46,200 bases of DNA from Candidatus Eisenbacteria bacterium. Its GTDB lineage: Bacteria; Eisenbacteria; RBG-16-71-46; CAIMUX01; JAHJDP01. Below are positions 8,238 through 16,734 of the stretch, in pieces; position 1 is the stretch's first letter, and each line of letters opens with the position of its first letter. The stretch covers positions 1-46,200 of the forward strand of contig JAHJDP010000088.1 in assembly GCA_018831195.1 (NCBI GenBank), read 5' to 3'. A program made the position numbers and the translations under genes. The notes under the pieces were generated by a model. It did not search any database. It was not told where the DNA came from and was given only the letters and a program-made list of their open reading frames with translations.

Positions 8238-8825
8238 TTATTGGCTGATAAGTACCAATCGCCTTGATTCAGTATTTGTAGATGTTTCCAGGCGATAAAA
8301 ATAAACGCCTGATGAGACCCGCTCACCGCTCTGATCACATCCATCCCATTGCGTCTGATGCACACCTGCTGGTTCTTGACCATGCACCAAGGTTTTGATC
8401 TTGCGGCCCGTGACCGAGTAAATACTGAGATCCGTCAAACCATCCTGCGGAATTGAATAGGCGATAGTCGTTGCATTGATAAAGGGATTGGGGCGATTCG
8501 CCAGGAGTATGACGCCGGGAAAATCGGGTACGGGGATGTCATGTTCAGGAAGACCCGATGGCATCAGCCACCTCACCCAAATTTCTTGAACAGAACCCAG
8601 AGAGCGCTCATTCAGCCAGCCGTCCCATCCGTTGATGGTCATGGCATCACCTGAAAATGTAATATTTTCAATCTCGTCTATGAGGAACTGGTGTGCCGGA
8701 TGTCCACCGGGCTCAATCACAAGAACCGGCGCATCGGCATTTGCTGCCACTGAAAAAAACAAACCGGCAAGAATGAGAAAACTTGGAAGCATCCATGGCC
8801 GGTATGTATGACGTCTCGTTGTCAT
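8238..8825 (-). CDS. secreted FlgD-tailed protein, first gene of a sigma-54 operon
   Basis: This encodes 195 residues starting MTTRRHTYRPWMLPSFLILA. The start is fixed by AAAGGGGAGGGAAAC immediately before the ATG and by the signal peptide that follows (cleavage likely after VAANA). Residues 35-75 carry PVLVIEPGGHPAHQFLIDEI, similar to the start of the neighbouring FGE-fold protein (LVVHTDGGDQSFPLSEVINL), so the two share a short N-terminal module. The C-terminal ~85 residues are a full FlgD-type Ig-like domain (LANRPNPFINATTIAYSIP, DLSIYSVTGRKIKTLVHGQE, SGVYFYRLE). No catalytic motif is seen. It is the promoter-proximal gene of a two-gene operon read from the -24/-12 site at 8882-8896. Confidence 0.8.
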   Translation of the reverse strand: MTTRRHTYRPWMLPSFLILAGLFFSVAANADAPVLVIEPGGHPAHQFLIDEIENITFSGDAMTINGWDGWLNERSLGSVQEIWVRWLMPSGLPEHDIPVPDFPGVILLANRPNPFINATTIAYSIPQDGLTDLSIYSVTGRKIKTLVHGQEPAGVHQTQWDGCDQSGERVSSGVYFYRLETSTNTESRRLVLISQ

Positions 8826-8881
8826 GTTTCCCTCCCCTTTCGTTATGGCCGGCATCCCGGCCTGTTCCCGAAGGGAGCAGG

Positions 8882-8896
8882 GCAAGACATGTGCCA
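8882..8896 (-). promoter_or_regulatory. sigma-54 (-24/-12) promoter of the 8825 operon
   Basis: The minus strand reads TGGCACATGTCTTGC, an essentially consensus RpoN site (TGGCAC-N5-TTGC, with GG and GC separated by exactly ten bases). It predicts a start near 8870 and a 45-base leader to the ATG at 8825. Sigma-54 promoters need an AAA+ activator; the NtrC-type regulator encoded just across the divergent gap is the obvious candidate. Confidence 0.8.
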
Positions 8897-9003
8897 GCTC
8901 AGAATGACTCAAGCTGGCTCCAAGAAAATGCAGCAATGCTTAGTCAATCGATAGGTTACCTGTTCAGACCCCGGCTATCGGATGGGTCGCCCCGCAGAAA
9001 AGC

Positions 9004-9019
9004 GCAACGTCGATGTTAC
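9004..9019. promoter_or_regulatory. candidate enhancer (UAS) for the sigma-54 response regulator, site B
   Basis: GCAACGTCGATGTTAC is a near-perfect inverted repeat (GCAAC/GTTaC) centred about 141 bases upstream of the predicted sigma-54 start near 8870. It shares 12 of 16 positions with the repeat at 13125-13140, which sits at almost the same distance from the second sigma-54 promoter. Confidence 0.5.
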
Positions 9020-9124
9020 AAAGGAAACCGAGGTAGAGCGTAATGGCTTGGAACAGATAAGGATAAGACTGCCACATGGCTGCGGCGTCTCCGACCTGAC
9101 CCCTGTCCAATTCCAGCTTGGTGC

Positions 9125-9154
9125 TTGTAAGGACCTGTCTCTCGTTGCTAGAAT
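9125..9154 (+). promoter_or_regulatory. possible sigma-70 promoter of the kinase gene
   Basis: TTGTAA, an 18-base gap and TAGAAT lie about 55 bases before the GTG start of the histidine kinase. The match is moderate (4/6 and 5/6). The rest of the 8826-9208 divergent region shows only the sigma-54 site and its candidate enhancer. Confidence 0.3.
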
Positions 9155-9208
9155 TAGATCCGTGACAGAACATCGAATTCTACTTCAGCGAACGATACAG
9201 AGAGAAAA

Positions 9209-11605
9209 GTGCATCCACGCTCAATTCAAATTCATTGTGGCTATTTCCTGATAATTTGTGCTTTTCTCGGCGCCTACCCGGTATCTGCTGTTGTAGGATC
9301 CTTCCGGCTGGAACCTGTTTGGGAATCTAAAATCCCCGCGTCATTTCCTTATTCGATTTGGACCATCGCCGATGTGCAGGGAGATGGGTCGGAGGAAATC
9401 ACCCTCGCACTTGATAATCACACCCTTCAGACCAGGGCCTTCACAGGCGGCGCCTGGCGGGTTCTGAGCCAAGTGAATCTACGGGCTCCCTGGACATTCA
9501 CCCCGTATACAACATTCTGTCCCTGTGGCGACCTTGATGGAGATGGGGTGATCGACCTGGCTGTGAGTCAATCCCATGACGATACGACACGGGTCGTCAT
9601 CATCGGACCCAGGAATCCAATCCAACTACGCCATCACTTTATTCCAGACGCCAATGGGGATGGCATTCATGATTCAAGGATCTATCCCATTCGCGCCATC
9701 GATATTCCAGAACTCGGAACGATCGCGCTGATAACAGCCTATGCTTCAGGCAAGGACCTTCAATATCGTGGAGTCATTGCCTACTCATTGCAGACCGGAG
9801 AGGAGCTCTGGCATTTCGATACTGGTTCCAATCCTTACGCCAACAGCTTCCGCTTCTATGATTTAGATGGAAAACCGGGCGATGAAATTATTTTCACCAT
9901 GCCCTCTCCTAATAATGGATCCAAGGCGGGGCCGACAGACGACCAGCACGCATGGCTTGTGGTGTTGAGCGATACGGGCGAACTGCTGTGGTTGCGAAGA
10001 CTGGGAGGGTATTTTTGCAATCCGGTATGGGCCGAAATTCTTGAGCTGCCGGGAGAGCCCCCCTCTGTTATAACCTGTGCACGGAACAACCGCACGGATG
10101 AGGAAAAGCGCTCGCGGGAATTGCCCGATTCAATCCGAGTCTGGAATGGACGCTCAGGAGAGCTTATTCAGACAATTGTCGAATCACGTTCCGTCACCAA
10201 CCTTGTACGATTGGACCATTGGCGAATCGCCATCGGGCATGTCGACGGCCTTGTTTCGGTGCTGGGAATAGAACCCGGAGGAGTTTTATTCAGAACACAA
10301 CGCAAACAATTGGCGCCAAGGACCACGATTCTGGGCGTGATAGATTTCGATGGCAATGGAGTTTCTGAAATCGTCTGCTACCACAATAATCCAAAACTTC
10401 AAGTTTCTATTCTCAATGACCGGCTTGGTATTCTCGCTCGTCACGACTTCGGTGTCTCTGACAGACTGTCGCTGTTCTCCTCATTGCGGAGAGCCGGCAA
10501 TCCTCCTCTTTTCATGACGGCGTCATTGAGCTCCCGCTCAACGTTCGTCGTGCAACCCCTTCCCTGGTGGGAAAAAAGAAATGCGGCCATCGGCGCGTTT
10601 AGTCTTGTCGCGATGCTTTTGAGTCTGTTGATTGTGATCCGAGTACGGCGATCGATGAACAATAAACTGCGGATCGAAACTGAACGGCCTCTATCGTCGT
10701 CGGGTGATATGAAGCACCTCAGGAAGGCCTTGTTAATGGCATCTGAAGTCACATCCCACGGCAGGCTGGCGGCAACTCATGTTGTGGAGAGAATACTCTG
10801 GCTCCTGGAGGCGATCGGTTCACAACCGCAAGCAACACCGGAATCCATCACCCGCCTTGAATCGGCAGTGAAAAATTTCCAGGATGTGACGACACCTCAG
10901 ATCAAAAATATTCTTGCCCTTTGCTCAGCCCTCCAGGTTGAACCATCCTGCATTCAAGAGATCGCGGCGGATATAGCCGAATTAAGAATACAACTGGACA
11001 AGTTGAGACGTTCGAATTGGTCCCCATCCTCGGTATATCAATCACTCCCTCAAATCCGGCAAAATGCCAATCGGCTTGTATCCGGCATGCAAGAGATCCG
11101 ATCCGTGGCCAAAAAATATGTAACAGTTCCTCTGAAACCGGAAATCGAGAGGGCCTGTGCGGCCATCATCGATCCAATGGAAAATATTCAGGCCACGATT
11201 GAGGTCCGGATGGAGCCCGGAATAGGCGACACTTTTGTGCGGGCCAGCAAGGATGATCTCGCTTTTATTTTGGAGAATCTTCTATCGAATGCCCTCCGTG
11301 CTATTGAACAGACGCCATTAAAACAAATCAGCATCGCAACATCGCTGAACGGAAGATATGCCTGCATCGAGATTTCCGATACCGGCATTGGAATTCCCCC
11401 GGAAGACGCCGAGCGCATTTTCAATTTCGGAGTCAGCAATAGGGAATCCGGGGGAACCGGGCTCCATGCATCCCGTCGATTGCTGGATGAATTGGGCGGA
11501 GAGCTGCATTTGAAGGAGAGTCGGCCCGGCCTTGGGACAACAATGGAATTGCGTCTCCTCATTGAATCGGTTGAGAACCCGCGAGGCGGCAGATCACAGG
11601 AGTAG
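9209..11605 (+). CDS. sensor histidine kinase with periplasmic FG-GAP repeats
   Basis: This is a 798-residue hybrid of surface sensor and kinase; GTG is the probable start. A signal-like hydrophobic segment (FLIICAFLGAYPVSAVV, about residues 13-29) leads into ~420 periplasmic residues with calcium-loop style repeats (DVQGDGSEE, DLDGDGVIDL, DANGDGIHD, DFDGNGVSEI), an FG-GAP/VCBS propeller. A second membrane span follows near residues 462-482 (GAFSLVAMLLSLLIVIRV). The cytoplasmic part is mostly helical and ends in a HATPase_c domain with N box ENLLSNALRAIEQT, G1 SDTGIGIPPED and G2 GGTGLHASRRLLDELGG. The dimerisation-phosphotransfer region has no canonical H-box; SHGRLAATH near residue 522 is a candidate only. 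It lies six bases before the response-regulator gene. Confidence 0.85.
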   Translation: MHPRSIQIHCGYFLIICAFLGAYPVSAVVGSFRLEPVWESKIPASFPYSIWTIADVQGDGSEEITLALDNHTLQTRAFTGGAWRVLSQVNLRAPWTFTPYTTFCPCGDLDGDGVIDLAVSQSHDDTTRVVIIGPRNPIQLRHHFIPDANGDGIHDSRIYPIRAIDIPELGTIALITAYASGKDLQYRGVIAYSLQTGEELWHFDTGSNPYANSFRFYDLDGKPGDEIIFTMPSPNNGSKAGPTDDQHAWLVVLSDTGELLWLRRLGGYFCNPVWAEILELPGEPPSVITCARNNRTDEEKRSRELPDSIRVWNGRSGELIQTIVESRSVTNLVRLDHWRIAIGHVDGLVSVLGIEPGGVLFRTQRKQLAPRTTILGVIDFDGNGVSEIVCYHNNPKLQVSILNDRLGILARHDFGVSDRLSLFSSLRRAGNPPLFMTASLSSRSTFVVQPLPWWEKRNAAIGAFSLVAMLLSLLIVIRVRRSMNNKLRIETERPLSSSGDMKHLRKALLMASEVTSHGRLAATHVVERILWLLEAIGSQPQATPESITRLESAVKNFQDVTTPQIKNILALCSALQVEPSCIQEIAADIAELRIQLDKLRRSNWSPSSVYQSLPQIRQNANRLVSGMQEIRSVAKKYVTVPLKPEIERACAAIIDPMENIQATIEVRMEPGIGDTFVRASKDDLAFILENLLSNALRAIEQTPLKQISIATSLNGRYACIEISDTGIGIPPEDAERIFNFGVSNRESGGTGLHASRRLLDELGGELHLKESRPGLGTTMELRLLIESVENPRGGRSQE

Positions 11606-11611
11606 AATGAA

Positions 11612-13009
11612 ATGGCAAACCCACAAGAAGCTGATAAGCGGCCGAAGATTCTGCTGATCGATGATGAGGAGGAATTCTGCAAGGATCTGATTACCATGCT
11701 CGCTCCCCATTTCAATGTGAACTTCGTTCAGGATGAGAATCGCGGAATGACCTCCATGAGAGATTTGCTTCCCGACGCGATTTTGCTCGATGTTGATTTA
11801 GGAAAGGGGCGCAGCGGACTTGATGTGCTTCTCGAGATCCGCAAGATGCCGGCCCCACCGCCTGTTCTTATGCTGACCGGGGATAAGCGGATTGATACGG
11901 CCGTGCAGGCCATCCGCCGGGGGGCCTATGACTATATTATAAAGCCGCCGAATTTGGAGGAAATGACCCGCACCCTCCTCCGCGCCCTGGCTGAATCCGC
12001 GATGAAACGTAAAATTGAATCGCTGCAATCTGAACTCGCTGAGTTGCGAGGCGATCTCATTGTTGAAGACAAGCGAATGCTCGATGTATTGAGGCAGGTG
12101 GAAAAGGTCGGTCCCACCGATGCAACCGTTCTCATCACCGGTGAATCCGGCACAGGCAAGGAAATCATCGCTCGGCGGATTCATCAGCTCAGTCCGCGAT
12201 CCCATGGTCCTTTTGTCGGCGTCAACTGCGCGGCCATCCCCTCCAACCTCATGGAGAGCGCTCTGTTCGGACATGAGAAGGGCGCTTTCACGGATGCAGG
12301 AAGTCTGCATAGAGGGCATTTTGAACTCGCCAACAGAGGAACGCTCTTCCTGGATGAGTTGGGGGACAGCCCGGCGGAACTTCAGGTGAAACTCCTCCGC
12401 GTTCTCCAAGAGCGGGTCTTCTCGCGCCTGGGCAGCGAAACGAGGATCGGCGTCGATGTACGCATCTTGGCGGCCACAAGCAAAGATGTGGAAAAGCAGG
12501 TGGCCGCAGGCCGACTGCGCGAGGAACTCTACTACCGACTCAATGTTTTTAGAATCCATATCCCACCGCTGCGGGACCGGCGTGCGGATATCCTCCCCAT
12601 CGCTCTCCATTACATAGCAAAATATGGACGCCAATATGGAAGGCCGGCGCGGGGTCTGACCCCGGCCGCACGCGAGGTGCTCACGCAACAGCCCTGGCCC
12701 GGCAATGTCCGGGAGCTGCAGAATTCACTCCAGCGAGCGGTTATCCAATGTGAAGATCATGAGATCGATCTCCATGATATTTTTGGGTCCCCCTATGGTA
12801 TGGAAGATCTATCCATTCCCTATGATCACGCCAAAGAACGAGTCCTCCAGCAATTCAAAATACAATATCTCACCGCCCGTCTTCGCGAGACCGATGGAAA
12901 GGTGACTCTAGCCGCCGAAAAGAGCGGCCTGAAACGACAGAGCTTCCAGCGCATGGTCCAGGAATGCGGTCTGGATCCTAATGATTTTCACCCAGATCCG
13001 CGGAACTGA
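11612..13009 (+). CDS. NtrC-family sigma-54 response regulator
   Basis: This encodes 465 residues in three domains. The receiver (about 11-125) has the acidic pair IDDEEE, phospho-acceptor Asp60 in AILLDVDLG, and YDYIIKPP near residue 112. The AAA+ activator domain (about 150-385) has GESGTGKE (Walker A), FLDELGD (Walker B) and the sigma-54 contact loop GAFTDA, a common variant of GAFTGA. The Fis-type helix-turn-helix is at the end (GKVTLAAEKSGLKRQSFQRM). When phosphorylated by the kinase six bases upstream it should form a hexamer that melts sigma-54 promoters. Two strong -24/-12 sites lie within 4.4 kb, at 8882-8896 and 13245-13260, and are its likely targets. Confidence 0.93.
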   Translation: MANPQEADKRPKILLIDDEEEFCKDLITMLAPHFNVNFVQDENRGMTSMRDLLPDAILLDVDLGKGRSGLDVLLEIRKMPAPPPVLMLTGDKRIDTAVQAIRRGAYDYIIKPPNLEEMTRTLLRALAESAMKRKIESLQSELAELRGDLIVEDKRMLDVLRQVEKVGPTDATVLITGESGTGKEIIARRIHQLSPRSHGPFVGVNCAAIPSNLMESALFGHEKGAFTDAGSLHRGHFELANRGTLFLDELGDSPAELQVKLLRVLQERVFSRLGSETRIGVDVRILAATSKDVEKQVAAGRLREELYYRLNVFRIHIPPLRDRRADILPIALHYIAKYGRQYGRPARGLTPAAREVLTQQPWPGNVRELQNSLQRAVIQCEDHEIDLHDIFGSPYGMEDLSIPYDHAKERVLQQFKIQYLTARLRETDGKVTLAAEKSGLKRQSFQRMVQECGLDPNDFHPDPRN

Positions 13010-13124
13010 AGGACTCGCCTGAGGATTTTCGGACTCCAACCTGTCTGTGTTTCCTCGCCACGCAGAAGTGGCGTCATTAATCCCTTGTCACCTTGCGCGT
13101 TAGGCGCTCATTTCGATTGTCTCC

Positions 13125-13140
13125 GCAACGATAATGTTGC
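13125..13140. promoter_or_regulatory. candidate enhancer (UAS) for the sigma-54 response regulator, site A
   Basis: GCAACGATAATGTTGC has perfect 5-bp inverted arms (GCAAC/GTTGC) around six bases. Its centre is about 139 bases before the predicted start at 13271, matching the ~141-base spacing of site B. This is the usual range for NtrC-type enhancers. Confidence 0.5.
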
Positions 13141-13244
13141 CACCACAATGCCACGATCTTCCTGTCTTCCGATGTCACACTCTATTTGACATAGAGATAC
13201 AAAGAGTTACCCCAAAACGTCTTCTTTTACAATGTAGACGGGTC

Positions 13245-13260
13245 CGGCATGGAGTTTGCA
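13245..13260 (+). promoter_or_regulatory. sigma-54 (-24/-12) promoter of the receiver-like gene
   Basis: CGGCATGGAGTTTGCA matches the RpoN consensus at GG, CA, the following G, and TTGCA, with the obligatory ten bases between GG and GC. It predicts a start near 13271 and a 55-base leader before the ATG at 13326. A TATAAT at 13304-13309 is also present but would leave almost no leader. Confidence 0.75.
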
Positions 13261-13325
13261 ATAACAAATGCGCGGATGACCTTGGCCGGTAAATTTCAGA
13301 AATTATAATGAGGGAAGGCAGTCCA

Positions 13326-13775
13326 ATGAAACAACCTTCGAAGAATAGGACCATCCTGATCCTGGAAACGGATCCCGATTTTGCCAAGGACATGGCCGCC
13401 ATTCTCAGGAGGGATTTTCTCATCCATGTCATTACGAATCCCAGGGAGCTGATCGAGGAGGACGGATCAAGACAGATTGATTTGATGGTCGCGGCATTGG
13501 ACTTTCCTGGTCTGGTACAGGCGATTTGTTTCAAACAGGCGGAGGAATCATCACCGTTGGATAAGTTGCTCCATCAATTGATCAATCAAAATACACCCGT
13601 GCTCATTCTGGGATCTGAAGGATTGAAAGATCCGCGACCCTCGCGTTTTGAGGGCACCAATCGCTATCCGGATCCTGTCCGCCTCATGACAAAAATCCGC
13701 AGTCTCTTTAATCCGCCGGCAACGACATTGCCGGAAGGGGCGAATGCAGAATCGGCCCCCCCACCTCATTCATAG
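13326..13775 (+). CDS. receiver-like protein with degenerate phosphorylation site
   Basis: This encodes 149 residues. I prefer ATG 13326 because GGAAGG precedes it; an ATG 18 bases upstream has no ribosome site. The first ~115 residues follow a CheY-like pattern: TILILETDPDFAKDMAAILR, then DLMVAALDFPGLV where the phospho-acceptor should be, then PVLILGSEG and a final helix. The acidic pair of a true receiver is replaced by ETD, and the acceptor strand ends ALDF, so phosphorylation is uncertain. There is no output domain. Its own sigma-54 promoter and its place after the two-component pair suggest that it feeds back on that system, perhaps as a phosphate sink or partner. It ends in a 10-base tail-to-tail overlap with the CPBP gene. 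Confidence 0.65.
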   Translation: MKQPSKNRTILILETDPDFAKDMAAILRRDFLIHVITNPRELIEEDGSRQIDLMVAALDFPGLVQAICFKQAEESSPLDKLLHQLINQNTPVLILGSEGLKDPRPSRFEGTNRYPDPVRLMTKIRSLFNPPATTLPEGANAESAPPPHS

Positions 13776-14431
13776 GCTGCCTGGGATATCTGGAATTTCT
13801 TCGTCATATACCCGGCAATAAGGTTATAGATGAAATGGACGGCCATCGCGGTGTACAGATTGCCGGAGAGCCGCACAAGAATATGCAGGCATAGAGCAAA
13901 CCCAATGATGATGAGGGCGCTTCGGACACCCTGCGTCATGTGCGAGACGGCAAAAATCAGCGAGCAAAGCACTATCGACAAACTCCAAGGAACCAGCCGG
14001 CGCGAAAGCAAGCTGACCAGAACGCCCCTATAGGCCACTTCCTCGCAGATGGCGGCCAAGAGACACAAAAGACCCCAGAGAAGTATTTCAAAGGGAGTGG
14101 CCGGTAGAAAATAAAGGAGATTCCTCTTTCGGAACTCCGGCTGAATATCCCAGCAGGGTCGAATCGACAGCCACCAAACGGCAAGGATAAGGACGCCGGC
14201 AGCGATACTCACAGCATCGAAAGAGGGCTCCGGCCAGAGGGCGATATGATTTTTGGCAGCCGCTTTGACAGCCAACAAGCCCAAGGCGAGTTGCAGGGTC
14301 ATCGCCTGCAGAAAGAAAATTTTGCGGAGAGGCAGCCGGCCGTTCTTCTTGAGCTGCCGATCGCTCGATAGGGCGAGATAAGGGATGAGGATAAGAACAA
14401 AGAATAAAAATAAGATGGTGGCAAGATTCAT
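13766..14431 (-). CDS. CPBP-family intramembrane metalloprotease
   Basis: This is a 221-residue polytopic membrane protein. Hydrophobic stretches begin at residue 4 (ATILFLFFVLILIPYLAL) and recur to the C-terminus, giving about six spans. The CPBP (Abi, PF02517) signature is complete: EEVAYRGVLVSLL (about residues 127-139), FAVSHMTQG (about 162-170) and AVHFIYNLIAGY (about 196-207). These supply the two Glu and the His residues that bind zinc in Rce1-like proteases. AGGAA lies seven bases before the ATG. The family includes CAAX-type proteases and bacteriocin-immunity proteins; the substrate here is unknown. It converges on the receiver-like gene. Confidence 0.85.
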   Translation of the reverse strand: MNLATILFLFFVLILIPYLALSSDRQLKKNGRLPLRKIFFLQAMTLQLALGLLAVKAAAKNHIALWPEPSFDAVSIAAGVLILAVWWLSIRPCWDIQPEFRKRNLLYFLPATPFEILLWGLLCLLAAICEEVAYRGVLVSLLSRRLVPWSLSIVLCSLIFAVSHMTQGVRSALIIIGFALCLHILVRLSGNLYTAMAVHFIYNLIAGYMTKKFQISQAAYE

Positions 14432-14578
14432 TGGGTTCCTGCTTTATGGCTCGGCTCTCTCTGCAGCTGGATGTCATCAGCACTGAGACATTTACCGACA
14501 TTATGACCATCGCGGAATCCGGATGAAATTGAAATTGCAGGATTCAGGATTGAAACACAGGTTAAAACAGCGAGAGCA

Positions 14579-15745
14579 TCACCCCAGTGTCGGATCGAAG
14601 CCGGTGCTTGTGATTTCCCACTGGCCTGCATAGAACTTCACGGGATCGTCGGGATTTCGCTGCCTGGCAATCCGGATGCGTCCCTCGTGCAACGCGGTGT
14701 GATGCTGCCTGCAGAGTGTGATGAGGTTCGCCTGCGAATGCTCTCCACCCGCCCACCAGGGATCATGGTGGTGCAGATCCAGCCAAAGGCGATTCCGGCA
14801 CCCAGGAACACGGCACTGCCTTCCATCCCTCCACAGAACCGCACGGCGGGTTGCCGCGGGGATTGTGCGTCCTTGATCGGAGACTTCGATGGTCCCGTCG
14901 TCAAGATGCCGCGCCATGATAATGGAGGCATCGCACATCAATTGATCAACCTTTTCCGGGGAGACCCAACCTTTTCCACACTCCGTTTGAACCTCCCCGG
15001 CCGGAGGCAACACTTTTGTTTCCGCGGAAACATTTTTCGACGATCCTTCTCCGACATCCCCGCATCCCTTGCCCACATGGACCACGACCTGGAAATGATC
15101 GGCCGTGCGGGTCTCGTCAAACTCCGTGTTCAACATTTCCGCGGCCATATAGAGCAGCGCCTCTGAAGGCGGAACAGAGCCCCCCGCCACGCGGCGGATC
15201 TTTTCAATCGCCTGATGAATCATCTCCATCTCTTCGGCCGGAAGCTCAATGATGAGCCGGGTCATCTCCCGGTCCATCGGCTTCATATGAAAGAAGCGGT
15301 GCGTCCCCCTGTCGCCCTTTCGACTCCGGGCCACTTCCCACTCCAACTCCCGGGCCGTGAGCTCCAGCGCCTTATTGATCCATTCCTGTTCATTTTCCAC
15401 GGTCGCCACCCTTGTAACGGCGCGGACCTTTGCGTAACTCAACTGTCCGTTTCTCAACACCTCTTCGAGACGCGACAATTCCCCCAGGGCCCGCGACACC
15501 CTCATCCGCTCTCTGGCGGCGACATCATCCACACCGAGAACCAGAGCCACATAGTCATTCATCGTGCAGCAACCAAAGCGCTCATGGCCGCGCACACGAT
15601 CCATCTCGCGAAAAAGCCGCATCAATTCGGCATCGCCCCGCCGCGTGGCCTGAATCAAGCGCTGGATCGAGATGTGCAGATCCTGCACCTGTTTTGAGGA
15701 AGGGTCCTCACCCTCCACTGTCATCATGACGACATTGTTTTCCAT
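14579..15745 (-). CDS. DUF222-type HNH endonuclease (13E12-like)
   Basis: This encodes ~388 residues from MENNVVMMTVEGEDP. A TTG six codons earlier is possible, and neither start has a strong ribosome site. The N-terminal ~250 residues are the helical DUF222 region (FGCCTMNDYVALVLGVDD, ALGELSRLEEVLRNGQLSYA, KVRAVTRVATVENEQEW). The C-terminal part is a complete HNH nuclease: CRVPGC, LDLHHHDPWWAGG, HSQANLITLCRQHHTALHEG, with the zinc cysteines and catalytic histidines present. This architecture matches the 13E12 repeat family of actinobacteria, which is often multicopy. Here too, two decayed partial copies lie within 3 kb, so the element has duplicated locally. The host role is unknown; a homing-type or repeat-associated nuclease is the natural guess. 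Confidence 0.88.
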   Translation of the reverse strand: MENNVVMMTVEGEDPSSKQVQDLHISIQRLIQATRRGDAELMRLFREMDRVRGHERFGCCTMNDYVALVLGVDDVAARERMRVSRALGELSRLEEVLRNGQLSYAKVRAVTRVATVENEQEWINKALELTARELEWEVARSRKGDRGTHRFFHMKPMDREMTRLIIELPAEEMEMIHQAIEKIRRVAGGSVPPSEALLYMAAEMLNTEFDETRTADHFQVVVHVGKGCGDVGEGSSKNVSAETKVLPPAGEVQTECGKGWVSPEKVDQLMCDASIIMARHLDDGTIEVSDQGRTIPAATRRAVLWRDGRQCRVPGCRNRLWLDLHHHDPWWAGGEHSQANLITLCRQHHTALHEGRIRIARQRNPDDPVKFYAGQWEITSTGFDPTLG

Positions 15746-15882
15746 GCAGGAATAATTGTGCAAGGAGTGTGCCGTCTGGCCGGCCTGGCGGTTCAGAAAA
15801 CATCTATAGGCAAGATCTGCCAGGGTGTGATAGACTTTTCCAACGTTCTGTTAGTCGAGGCAAAGAGGCCGAAGCGCAACTC

Positions 15883-16041
15883 ATGACCAGGCAGAATTCC
15901 CATCAGACAATGTCGACATATCTCGCCATCATGATTCTTCTGATAGGTCCCATAGCTTCAGCTCAACGGATCTACCCATGGGGAGATGAAGCGACGGGAG
16001 AGAACATCGCTCTCTCCCGGCATTTCTCTGCGTTGACATGA
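15883..16041 (+). CDS. doubtful 52-codon exported peptide
   Basis: This short frame begins MTRQNSHQTMSTYLAIMILL, and its hydrophobic stretch ends in IASA, which reads as a signal peptide. It stops after only ~25 more residues (RIYPWGDEATGENIALSRHF). There is no clear ribosome site and no recognisable family. It may be the 5' remnant of a secreted-protein gene. I report it because the signal peptide is convincing; the rest is not. Confidence 0.25.
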   Translation: MTRQNSHQTMSTYLAIMILLIGPIASAQRIYPWGDEATGENIALSRHFSALT

Positions 16042-16082
16042 GGCCTGGCCGGGGACCGTTTTGCTGGAATCAGCAGAAGCGA

Positions 16083-16472
16083 TCATTCCCCAATATATTT
16101 ACTAATTTCTGAAATCTTCTCGATTGTTCTTTCTAGCTGATAGAGTGGCTCAAACGTGGACTCCTCGCTATAAAGGTGGGTTATTGTCTTCGAGGCGCCG
16201 TTGGAAAATTCAACGGACGTGATGCATGAGGGACAATCGTCAATGAGAGCATCATATCTGTCGTCCATTTCCAGATAGCCGGCTTTATGAAGAGCATGCG
16301 CCATCAGGGCGAGCTGCCCATATGAGACCAACCATCTGTGCTTGCCTCTCTTTTCCACAAAATCGATTCCATGATAGTGAACTTCTCCCGAATCCTTGAT
16401 CTCGGCTTCATAAACCGGAGAGCTTCCAAGACTCGGCGTCCGCTGAATTCTTAGTTTTTTGAGCCTGTGCAT
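16083..16472 (-). CDS. DUF6438-like protein
   Basis: This encodes 129 residues: RIQRTPSLGSSPVYEAEIKD, GEVHYHGIDFVEKRGKHRW, QLALMAHALHKAGYLEMDDR, CPSCITSVEFSNGASKTITH, LERTIEKISEISKYIGE. The pattern (a bait-like RTPxxGxxPVY strand, a G-x-V-x-Y-x-G strand, a helix, a substituted-threonine strand, and a final helix ending in a W/Y-I-G-like motif) is that of small proteins annotated DUF6438. Their function is unknown and they are often lipoproteins or periplasmic. No signal peptide is visible here, so it may be cytoplasmic or the start may be mis-set. It stands alone between accessory elements. Confidence 0.6.
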   Translation of the reverse strand: MHRLKKLRIQRTPSLGSSPVYEAEIKDSGEVHYHGIDFVEKRGKHRWLVSYGQLALMAHALHKAGYLEMDDRYDALIDDCPSCITSVEFSNGASKTITHLYSEESTFEPLYQLERTIEKISEISKYIGE

Positions 16473-16734
16473 TTTGTCTAAATTCCCTCCCCAAAATAGT
16501 TAGACGCACATGATGCCTCTAGCGGGGCAAGGACGGAACATTCGCCCTCATCACAACTATCGCTCTCTCCATGCTCCCCAGCGGCCAAACAATCGCCAGC
16601 CCTCACCCCGCTTGACTCACCGGCTATATTCTTTAAAGCCAGCAGCGTGCCACTTCGGGAGCAGAGGCCAACTTGTTGGTCGCAGGAGGGTTTGAGCTGA
16701 GCGCATTATTCTAAGAGGAGGGGATTTCAACCTC

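Noticed and set aside
13180-13196. CTCTAT-TTGAC-ATAGAG inverted repeat between the enhancer and the sigma-54 promoter
   Set aside because: No similar repeat is seen at the other sigma-54 promoter, so I do not call it a binding site of the response regulator; it could be chance or an architectural-protein site.
13282-13309. TTGGCC-N16-TATAAT sigma-70-like pair before the receiver-like gene
   Set aside because: The start would fall on the ribosome site, leaving almost no leader. The sigma-54 site upstream is a better promoter.
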